Shown piece by piece: positions 17,901 to 24,684 of a DNA stretch of 64,000 bases. The notes beneath the pieces were generated by a model. The model did not search any database, was not told the origin of the DNA, and saw only the letters and a program-made list of their open reading frames with translations. The stretch's first letter is position 1. Each line of letters begins with the position of its first letter. A program made the position numbers and the translations under genes. This stretch comes from Streptomyces sp. NBC_01788 (GTDB lineage: Bacteria; Actinomycetota; Actinomycetes; Streptomycetales; Streptomycetaceae): assembly GCF_035917575.1 (NCBI RefSeq), contig NZ_CP109090.1, positions 1,426,001 to 1,490,000 of the forward strand. The letters are read 5' to 3'.

Positions 17901-18925
17901 CCGGTTTGCAGATTCTGATCGGGCTGGCGTCCCTGGTCGTCAACGCCTTCTTCGTGGGCGGCGAGTTCGCGCTGATCTCGGTGCGCCGCAGCCAGATCGA
18001 GCCGTACGCCGAGGCGGGCGACCGGCGCGCCCGGAGCGTGCTGTGGGGACTGCAGCACGTGTCCGCGCTGCTGGCCGCGGCGCAGCTCGGCATCACCCTG
18101 TGCACCCTGGTCCTCGGTGTGGTCGCCGAGCCGGCGATCGCGCACCTGCTGGAGCCGGCGTTCCACGCCATGGGTGTGCCACCGGGCGCGGGCCACGCGG
18201 TGTCGTTCGTGATCGCGCTGGCCCTGGCGACGTACCTGCACATGCTGCTCGGCGAGATGGTGCCGAAGAACGTCGTGCTCGCGGAGCCGGTACGCAGCGC
18301 GCTGCTGCTCGGACCGCCGCTGGTCGCGCTGTCCCAGGCCCTGCGCCCGGTGATCTTCACGGTGAACACGTTCGCGAACAGCCTGCTCAAGCTGTTGCGG
18401 GTGGAGGCCAAGAGCGAGGTCTCGTCGACCTTCACGGACGCGGAGCTGGCCCAGATCGTCAAGGACGCCAGCGCGGCCGGCCTCATCGACGACCGGGCGC
18501 AGGAGCGGCTGCACGACGCGCTGGAGCTCGGCAGCCGGCCCGTGCGTGACGTGGTGCTCCCGCTGGAGCGGGTCGTCCACGCGTCGGTGGGAATCACCCC
18601 CGAGCAGTTGGAGCGACTGTCGGCCGAGTCCGGCTTCTCGCGCTTCCCCGTGGTCGACGAGGAACGCCACATCGTCGGCTACCTGCATGTGAAGGACGCC
18701 CTGGACGCCTCGCCGCGGGAGGAGCCGTTCCGGCCGCGGGACATGCGGCCCATCGCCCGGGTCCGCGAGGGCACGCCGCTGGACGACGTGCTCACCGCGA
18801 TGCGCGGCAGCCGTACGCACCTGGCGGCGGTCCTGGGGGCCGACGACCGGCTCGCGGGCCTGGTGACCATGGAGGACGTGCTGCGAGAGCTGTTCGGACC
18901 GGCGGGGGTGACCGGGACGGCCTGA
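17897..18925 (+). CDS. CNNM/CorC-HlyC family transporter, second of pair
   Basis: This 342-residue homologue of the preceding protein has a DUF21 domain (about 1-190, with GGEFALISVRRSQIEPYAE and LLGEMVPKNVVLAEP) and two CBS motifs (about 205-335). It lacks the C-terminal CorC_HlyC domain. The GTG at 17897 is embedded in the upstream stop. The long/short pairing is common in actinobacteria and suggests a two-component transporter. Substrate, probably a divalent cation, is inferred from family. Confidence 0.92.
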   Translation: MTGLQILIGLASLVVNAFFVGGEFALISVRRSQIEPYAEAGDRRARSVLWGLQHVSALLAAAQLGITLCTLVLGVVAEPAIAHLLEPAFHAMGVPPGAGHAVSFVIALALATYLHMLLGEMVPKNVVLAEPVRSALLLGPPLVALSQALRPVIFTVNTFANSLLKLLRVEAKSEVSSTFTDAELAQIVKDASAAGLIDDRAQERLHDALELGSRPVRDVVLPLERVVHASVGITPEQLERLSAESGFSRFPVVDEERHIVGYLHVKDALDASPREEPFRPRDMRPIARVREGTPLDDVLTAMRGSRTHLAAVLGADDRLAGLVTMEDVLRELFGPAGVTGTA

Positions 18926-18985
18926 GGCGACACCGACCGACCGCTTGGTACGCCACCGGACCGCCCGGATACGATCGCTCACGCC

Positions 18986-19825
18986 ATGCAGACGAATCCC
19001 ACGTACACGAGCCTGGTCGCGGTCGGCGACTCCTTCACCGAGGGCATGTCGGACCGGCTGCCCGACGGTTCGTACCGAGGCTGGGCGGACCTCCTCGCGG
19101 CGCGGATGGCCGCCCGCGCGCCCGGCTTCCGGTACGCCAACCTCGCCGTGCGCGGCAAGCTCATCGGGCAGATCGTCGACGAGCAGGTGGAGGCGGCGGC
19201 GGCCATGCGGGCCGACGTCGTGACGCTGGTGGGCGGCCTCAACGACACGCTGCGGCCCAAGTGCGACATGGGCAGGGTCACGGGGCTGCTCACGGAGGCC
19301 GTGGAGCGGCTGGCGCCGTCGTGCGAGCGGCTGGTGCTGATGCGCAGCCCCGGCCGGCGGGGCCCCGTCCTGGAGCGCTTCCGGCCGCGCATGGAGGAGT
19401 TGTTCGCCTGCGTCGACGAGCTCGCCGCACGGCACGGCGCGCTCGTCGTCGACCTGTACGGGGCGCCGTCGCTCGCCGACCCCCGGCTGTGGGACGTGGA
19501 CCGGCTGCACCTGACCCCCGAGGGCCATCGCCGGGTCGCCGAGGCGGTATGGCAGACGCTCGGTTACGAGCCCGAGGACGCCGAGTGGCGTACGCCCATG
19601 GCGGCGACCGCGCGTCCGGGCTGGCTCGACCGCCGGGTGCAGGACACCCGCTTCGCCCGGCAGCATCTGCTGCCGTGGATAGGGCGGCGCCTGACCGGCC
19701 GTTCCTCCGGCGACGGCCGGACAGGCGCCCACTTTAGCGCTGAGCTGGGCAAAGCCTTCTGGGTCACCCCTGCGGACCACACAGACCCCGGCCCTGTGAC
19801 GGACTGGCGACGGGTGGGGCACTGA
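18986..19825 (+). CDS. SGNH/GDSL hydrolase, C-terminus replaced by islet insertion
   Basis: This 279-residue esterase-like protein has block I GDSFTEG (Ser16), an oxyanion block GGLNDT and the catalytic D-x-x-H in DVDRLHLTPEGH. The catalytic domain is complete. At the codons for SSGDG the gene crosses a 17-bp repeat (19703-19719) and continues into inserted DNA, giving about 34 foreign residues ending WRRVGH. The displaced native tail (PAKRPELLPYEDLAQ and on) is found in frame after the second repeat copy at 24530. Native length would be about 275 residues. Activity is probably retained because the active site is untouched. The substrate is unknown. Confidence 0.9.
   Translation: MQTNPTYTSLVAVGDSFTEGMSDRLPDGSYRGWADLLAARMAARAPGFRYANLAVRGKLIGQIVDEQVEAAAAMRADVVTLVGGLNDTLRPKCDMGRVTGLLTEAVERLAPSCERLVLMRSPGRRGPVLERFRPRMEELFACVDELAARHGALVVDLYGAPSLADPRLWDVDRLHLTPEGHRRVAEAVWQTLGYEPEDAEWRTPMAATARPGWLDRRVQDTRFARQHLLPWIGRRLTGRSSGDGRTGAHFSAELGKAFWVTPADHTDPGPVTDWRRVGH
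19703..19719 (+). repeat. attL-like 17-bp direct repeat
   Basis: TCCTCCGGCGACGGCCG encodes part of SSGDGR in the SGNH hydrolase and recurs exactly at 24530-24546. It is the left boundary of the islet. Confidence 0.8.
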
Positions 19826-20098
19826 CCCAGAGCCCCGCCCGGCTGCCATGCACCGATCGCAGGTCAAAGGGCTGGTGTGAACGGTTCTCGGGGTGCTCAC
19901 GCTGGTCGTGGGAGGATTCCTGAGGAGTAGATCGTCGGTCAGTGCGTTCGCCTCGACGACCTCCCCGCGGGTGAGACAGGTACTTCCGGCGGCTTTGGGA
20001 GAATGTCGTAGATCTTCCGTTCGACGCGGTGCCGCGCTGACCGACCTCGGCCTCACGCCGGGGACCGTCGGTAGCCGCGGCCGGTTCGGGAGCGGTCC

Positions 20099-20800
20099 TC
20101 AGAAGTTGGCCGCGTTGCCGGATCCCGGACCGCCAGACCTCCCGTTGTTGGCGATCACGCCGGCATGAGCCGAACCTGACCGACGAGGTTTCGGCGGAGG
20201 CTTGGGCCGCCGGGTGCGCGATGTCTCCAGCTGAACGGGGACCCCGACATCCGAAAGGAGCGCGTCCAGGGTCTCCTTAAGCTGCCGCCCGTCCGTATGC
20301 CTCGGCTGACCGCAAGCCAGCTTGGCCACGTCATCTCCCCTGACCAATACGACCATCAGCGTTCGGGTGGCCGACAGAGGGTCGCCCTCGTACGGCTCGA
20401 CGATACTCTCGACCAGATCTATGCGCGCCAGGTCGGCGATCGGCATCCAGGGCTCCGGGCGACCCGCCCGGATCAAGCGAAACCGGGGCGGGGCCTGAGC
20501 CAGGGCGAACCGAACTCGACGGACACGACGCAGTGCGCCGGCCACAACAAAGGGGGCGGCGACGAGAGAGCCGGCCACCGCGACCAGGCCGGCCACGAAC
20601 AGGCCCTCGGGAAAGTCGACGCCGAAGGCGGCCATGAACACCATGAACACGATTCCCACGCAGCCGAACAGAATCAGCATCCGCACCAGAGAAGCAAGCG
20701 CGATCAGCACCGCATGGCCGCGCGAACCGCCGGTCTCGCGGAAGACGAGGTCGGTCGTGTCACTGTCAGGTCCGGGCCGCACCAACTCACCGGGAGTCAC
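20099..20800 (-). CDS. Two-TM membrane protein behind RHS remnant (possible immunity protein)
   Basis: I do not recognise the family. The 233-residue product from the GTG at 20800 has two hydrophobic segments (about 32-57 and 63-87), then a soluble domain (RFRLIRAGRPEPWMPIADLA; LVRGDDVAKLACGQ) that resembles a PH-like cytoplasmic fold, and a basic Pro-rich tail. It begins 27 bp after the stop of the RHS-repeat remnant on the same strand, where immunity genes of RHS/polymorphic toxins normally sit. No clear ribosome site is present and the start is uncertain. The 273 bp between the SGNH stop and this gene's end hold nothing I recognise. Confidence 0.6.
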   Translation of the reverse strand: MTPGELVRPGPDSDTTDLVFRETGGSRGHAVLIALASLVRMLILFGCVGIVFMVFMAAFGVDFPEGLFVAGLVAVAGSLVAAPFVVAGALRRVRRVRFALAQAPPRFRLIRAGRPEPWMPIADLARIDLVESIVEPYEGDPLSATRTLMVVLVRGDDVAKLACGQPRHTDGRQLKETLDALLSDVGVPVQLETSRTRRPKPPPKPRRSGSAHAGVIANNGRSGGPGSGNAANF

Positions 20801-20891
20801 GCGATCCAGCCTAGACCCGGCCGCCGTCAAGCAGAAGGCAACGGACAGGCCACGATGAGCGGACCTGACCGTCGGTTCTTGCCCAGGTCTA

Positions 20892-22063
20892 GTGTCTCGT
20901 GACCCTGTCAGCGTTACTTGATCTTGTGTGTCTCGTTCTATTGGTATGGAGCTTTCCATGGAACAGGCCGCCGAGCTGCGGGAGTTGGTGAGCAGTCGGG
21001 ACGTGCCTGCGGATATAGCCACGCGGGGCCGGATCGTGCTGTGGTCGGCTGAGGGGCGTCGGCGCAAGGACATCGCCGAGCTGCTGGGAGTGTCGCTGCC
21101 TACGGTGGACCGCTGGAAGCGCCGTTATGCCGAGCACGGCGTGGCCGGGCTGGAAGGCGACCGGCCCGGCGGGGCCCGGGAGCAAGTGCCGGCACGGGTA
21201 CGGGCCCGGGTGATTGCGCTGACGCGTATGACGCCGCCGGACGGCACTGGTCTTTCGCACTGGTCCACACGCGAGTTGGCGAAGTACCTGAAGCGGACTG
21301 AGGACGTCACCGTGTCCTGGCACTACATCGCGCGGATCTGGCGGGAGGAGAATCTCAAGCCGCGCCGGTCGGGCACCTTCAAGATCTCGAAGGACCCGGC
21401 GTTCGCGGAGAGGGTCACCGACATCGTCGGGCTGTACCTGGACCCGCCCGGCGGCGCGGTCGTGCTGTCGCTCGACGAGAAGACCCAGGTGCAGGCCCTG
21501 GACCGGACCCAGCCGGTGCTGCCGGTGACCTTCGACGCGACCGAGAAACGCACCCACGACTACATCCGGCACGGCACCACGAACCTGTTCGCCGCGCTCA
21601 ACGTCGCCACCGGCCAGGTGCTCGGGGAATGCAAGACCGAAACGGAACGGTGCGACGTTCCGGGCGTTCCTGAAGAAGGCGGTCAAGCCGCACGCGGGGA
21701 AGGAGATCCACATTGTGCTGGACAACCTGTCCACGCACACCACCCCGGACGTGAAGGCGTGGCTGGCGAAAAACCCGCACGTGCACTTCCACTTCACCCC
21801 GGTCGGCTCCTCGTGGCTGAACCAGATCGAGACCTGGTTCGGGATCATCACCCGACAGTCGATCCGCCGAGGTACTTTCTCCAGCGTCCGCGTCCTCGTC
21901 CAGCAGATCCACGACTACATCGACTCCTGGAACGAGAACGCGAAACCCTTCACCTGGACCGCGACCGCCGGGGAGGTCCTCGCCAAGGTCCGACTCGTCA
22001 CGGCCAACGTCAGGAAACTCGTCAACAACGATGACAACTGACAGAAACCGGATTACGAGACAC
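20892..22063 (+). mobile_element. IS630-family insertion sequence, complete ends
   Basis: The element is 1,172 bp. Its ends are inverted, GTGTCTCGT at the left and ACGAGACAC at the right, and it is flanked by TA at 20890-20891 and 22064-22065, the target duplication of IS630/Tc1. It is inserted in the RHS remnant. The same left end recurs inverted at 24275. Confidence 0.92.
20928..22041 (+). pseudogene. IS630 transposase with one-base frameshift
   Basis: The frame from 20928 encodes the helix-turn-helix region (SMEQAAELRELV; LGVSLPTVDRWKRRYAEHG) and the first catalytic Asp (VVLSLDEKTQVQAL). Near 21636 the coding sense moves to the next frame, which continues PKRNGATFRAFLKKAVKP, IVLDNLSTH (second Asp) and SSWLNQIETWF (Glu) to the stop at 22041. 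The simplest explanation is one extra A in GCAAGACCGAAA. Programmed frameshifting is known in some IS630 elements, but no slippery run is seen here. The intact DDE set is present across the two frames. Confidence 0.85.
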
Positions 22064-22593
22064 TAGGTACTCGTGGCCCGTCGTCTTGCCGGCCGTGGTC
22101 TCGGAGGTGGTGCGGTCGAGCGGGTCGAAGGTGTACGTGGTCGCCTTCAGCGCCCCGATGCTGTCCGCCTTCTCGGACTTGATGACGTGGTCGAAACCGT
22201 CGTACGTGTTCCGCTGGACGATCTGACCGCCAGTGGTGACAGACTCCTGGCGGCCGAACAGGTCGTAGTTGTAGTTGGCCGTGGCTCCGGACGTGATCGC
22301 CGTGAGCAGTCGGTCGCGGTCGTAGTTGAACGCGGTCGTGATGCCCTGAACCGTCTGGTTGATGACGTTGGCGTTGTCATCGTGAACGTACGTCTCCGTC
22401 CCCGCGCCGTTGCCGGTCTTCACCGCCTTCCTTCGCCAGCCGGTCGACCGGGTCGTACATGTAGTCCGTGGTGGACGACAGGTATACGCCGTGTGGTCGT
22501 CGCGAGAGAGTGGGAACCCGAGCACGGCGAGCGGTGTACCAGAGATGACGGTGCATCGCGGGCCGGGCATACCGGTCGGATCGGGGGCTTCCC

Positions 22594-23802
22594 ATGAGGT
22601 GGCGCGGGGGTAAGGGCAGGTGCAGTTGGGGCATCTTGGCCGCCATCCTTCTGATAATGCTGGCTTGGGTGTCGGCATGCGTCGAGATGGACACGGACAG
22701 GAGCAAGGACGGGGGCGCGCAGGCGGGTGAGCGCACCGCTTCCCCAGAGGCGGCGGTCGTCCCCCGGATTCCGTACGGGACGGACCTGCCCGGCAGCTCG
22801 GTCGCCGTCGACTTCGCCAGGGACGCCAGTGGGTTCGCGCTGCTCGCCGAGTGTGGGAAGACACGCTGTCGGCAGCGAGTCGCCGTGCTCGACAAGGGTG
22901 CCGACGCCTGGCGGCTCGGACGTTCCCCACTGGCGGACGTGACCGTGGAGCACGGCATCACGGCAACGCTCAGGGTGCTGGGGCCCGGTCGCGCGCTGAT
23001 CACGGAGGGCGTGTGGCCTCCGCCGGACCGCACCTGGTTCACGAGTGACGGGGGACGCCACTGGCGGCCGGGCTCAGCCAGGCCCTCGGGCACGACCTTG
23101 GTGCTGCCCGAGGGCGTCGCCCTGTTCGAGGACTGCACACGGACGGACCAGGAGGGCAACAACTGTGAGCACGCCCGCATCCTCACGGCCCTGCCCACCA
23201 CCGGAGAGTTCCGGTCCCTGGCCACTCAGCCCCCACTCCAGCCCCCCGTGATCCCGGCCGGGCAGACCAAGGACCTGGTCTTCGCCTCCGGTCGTGACCC
23301 GCGCTCCGGCCGTGTCGCACTCGCCGTCAGCGAGGACAGGGGACTCAGCTGGCGGTTGTCCCGGCCCACGGGAACCGGAGAGTCGGTCTGGGCCCTGCAC
23401 GTGACCGGAACCGGAAAGGTGCTCTACGCGGCAGAGCCGGGCCAACTGCCCGACGAGGACAACGTGAAGAACGGCCTGCTGGCCCTCCACCGCAGCACGG
23501 ACGGGGGCCGCACCTGGGAACGCGTCTGGGAACACCGCAAGAGCGTGGAACCACGCTCCCTGCTCGGCACGCCGGTCGCCGCCGTCGACGGCAGCCTGAC
23601 GATCTACAGTGAGGACGGCATCTGGCGCAGTACCGACGGCGGTCGTTCCTTCACGCGCCTCCGAAACTCCGCAGGGATGTCGGGCTGGGTGACCACGACA
23701 GCGCTCGGCTACCTGTGGGGCGACAGCTTCGGCGCGGGAAGCTGGCGCATATCCACCGACGGTGTCCACTGGACCAGGTTCGAACTGGGCAACCGGACCT
23801 GA
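22594..23802 (+). CDS. Asp-box (BNR) beta-propeller lipoprotein
   Basis: This 402-residue exported protein starts with a basic end and hydrophobic helix closing in VSAC, a plausible lipobox with Cys29. The mature part carries Asp-box motifs SxDxGxxW at TSDGGRHW, SEDRGLSW, STDGGRTW, STDGGRSF and STDGVHW, characteristic of sialidase-type beta-propellers. No sialidase FRIP motif or catalytic Arg triad is apparent, so it is better seen as a binding propeller than an enzyme. It is the only intact plausible cargo gene of the islet, oriented opposite to the RHS remnant. Function unknown. Confidence 0.8.
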   Translation: MRWRGGKGRCSWGILAAILLIMLAWVSACVEMDTDRSKDGGAQAGERTASPEAAVVPRIPYGTDLPGSSVAVDFARDASGFALLAECGKTRCRQRVAVLDKGADAWRLGRSPLADVTVEHGITATLRVLGPGRALITEGVWPPPDRTWFTSDGGRHWRPGSARPSGTTLVLPEGVALFEDCTRTDQEGNNCEHARILTALPTTGEFRSLATQPPLQPPVIPAGQTKDLVFASGRDPRSGRVALAVSEDRGLSWRLSRPTGTGESVWALHVTGTGKVLYAAEPGQLPDEDNVKNGLLALHRSTDGGRTWERVWEHRKSVEPRSLLGTPVAAVDGSLTIYSEDGIWRSTDGGRSFTRLRNSAGMSGWVTTTALGYLWGDSFGAGSWRISTDGVHWTRFELGNRT

Positions 23803-23859
23803 GCAGGGTCGGGGACTGGCACGGTGGCTGCCGCTCGGTTTCCAGTCCCCGCCGCTTCA

Positions 23860-24275
23860 ACGTCCTCAGTCCGCTTCAGGTACTTCGCCAACTCGCGTGT
23901 GGACCAGTGCGAAAGACCAGTGCCGTCCGGCGGCGTCATACGCGTCAGCGCAATCACCCGGGCCCGTACCCGTGCCGGCACTTGCTCCCGGGCCCCGCCG
24001 GGCCGGTCGCCTTCCAGCCCGGCCACGCCGTGCTCGGCATAACGGCGCTTCCAGCGGTCCACCGTAGGCAGCGACACTCCCAGCAGCTCGGCGATGTCCT
24101 TGCGCCGACGCCCCTCAGCCGACCACAGCACGATCCGGCCCCGCGTGGCTATATCCGCAGGCACGTCCCGACTGCTCACCAACTCCCGCAGCTCGGCGGC
24201 CTGTTCCATGGAAAGCTCCATACCAATAGAACGAGACACACAAGATCAAGTAACGCTGACAGGGTCACGAGACAC
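23860..24275 (-). mobile_element. Truncated IS630 copy (left 416 bp), inverted
   Basis: This segment reads as the reverse complement of 20892-21307 of the complete IS630. The encoded transposase N-terminus (126 residues) is identical in both copies. It ends abruptly at 23860 inside the transposase gene after ...YLKRTEDV, so the right end is lost. The terminal GTGTCTCGT abuts TA at 24276-24277, where it interrupts the serine recombinase gene. Confidence 0.92.
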
Positions 24276-24428
24276 TAGCCACACATGACGGACGGTGTAG
24301 CCGTTGCGGTCGGCCCAGCGACGCCCGGAGGCCTCCTGCGTGTCGGTGGACTGCTCTCGGCGGTGGTCGTCCTCCGGCAAGTTCTTGCTCTTGCGCGGGT
24401 AGAGGTCTATGAGAAGCTTGCTGGCCAT
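24276..24428 (-). pseudogene. Large serine recombinase, N-terminal fragment
   Basis: From the ATG at 24428 the minus strand encodes about 51 residues: LLIDLYPRKSKNLPEDD, then EASGRRWADRNGYTVRHVW. This is the start of the resolvase domain of large serine integrases, with the catalytic Ser expected at position 14 (YPRKS). The frame is cut at 24276 by the truncated IS630; the rest of the gene is absent. It begins about 100 bp from the right 17-bp repeat, the usual place for an integrase next to its att site. It is probably the dead integrase of the islet. Confidence 0.82.
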
Positions 24429-24529
24429 CGGGGGTGGTGTTTCTTGGTGCTCTGATTGCGCCGCCCCTCTTTCCGTAAGCGCCCGCTACCCTACGTACAG
24501 GGAACCTGGGCGGATGTCACAACGGGCGG

Positions 24530-24546
24530 TCCTCCGGCGACGGCCG
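24530..24546 (+). repeat. attR-like 17-bp direct repeat
   Basis: Exact copy of 19703-19719; here it begins the displaced 3' end of the SGNH gene. Right boundary of the islet. Confidence 0.8.
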
Positions 24547-24625
24547 CCCCGCGAAACGGCCCGAACTGCTGCCCTACGAGGACCTGGCGCAGCCCCCGAC
24601 GGCGGCCGACGCGGAGCTCTCGTAG
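24530..24625 (+). pseudogene. Displaced native 3' end of the SGNH hydrolase gene
   Basis: In the frame set by the 17-bp repeat, this encodes SSGDGRPAKRPELLPYEDLA, then QPPTADAELS and a TAG. It has no start codon and would complete the SGNH hydrolase gene if 19703-24529 were removed. It marks the pre-insertion structure. Confidence 0.8.
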
Positions 24626-24670
24626 CTTCCCACGAACACCCCCGCGGCGCTCGCCTGCACGAATCGCCAG

Positions 24671-24676
24671 TAGAAT
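24671..24676 (+). promoter_or_regulatory. Putative -10 box for a leaderless purB transcript
   Basis: TAGAAT ends 8 nt before the purB GTG, and no ribosome-binding sequence lies between. Transcription would therefore start at or next to the start codon. The -35 region is weak. Confidence 0.4.
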
Positions 24677-24684
24677 CCGTCTAC

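Larger units (their letters stand above)
20827..22490 (-). pseudogene. RHS/YD-repeat protein remnant split by IS630
   Basis: Minus-strand segments 22490-22066 and 20890-20827 are parts of one RHS gene. Visible YD-type repeats include TDYMYDPVDRL, TAFNYDRDRLLTAI, TANYNYDLFGRQESV, TYDGFDHVIKSE and TYTFDPLDRTTSET. A frameshift near 22425 separates DYMYDPVDRLAKEG from the rest. Removing the IS and one TA joins ...GHEY to LDLGKN in the same frame, ending at a TGA at 20827-20829. The N-terminal bulk of the protein and any toxin domain are missing. RHS proteins form shells around C-terminal toxins; this copy cannot be functional. Confidence 0.8.
19703..24546. mobile_element. 4.8-kb integrated islet (remnant of serine-recombinase element)
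   Basis: The islet is bounded by identical 17-bp direct repeats, the left one inside the SGNH gene and the right one starting the displaced SGNH tail. Between them lie a two-TM protein, a split RHS remnant, a full IS630, an Asp-box lipoprotein, a partial inverted IS630 and the start of a large serine recombinase next to the right repeat. This is the layout of an integrated element with its integrase at one end, later decayed. Boundaries are seen; integration by the recombinase is inferred. Confidence 0.8.

Noticed and set aside
16265..20056. 1,263-codon open frame on the minus strand, opposite the CNNM and SGNH genes
   Set aside because: Shadow of high-GC codon bias; translation is Arg/Ser/Pro-rich low complexity and the plus strand carries clear family motifs.
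19893..20168. 91-codon plus-strand frame in the left part of the islet
   Set aside because: Overlaps the end of the two-TM gene, has no ribosome site and matches nothing recognisable.
20892..24275. Functional composite transposon made by two IS630 copies
   Set aside because: The right copy is only 416 bp and lacks its other end, and the left transposase is frameshifted; autonomous movement is unlikely.
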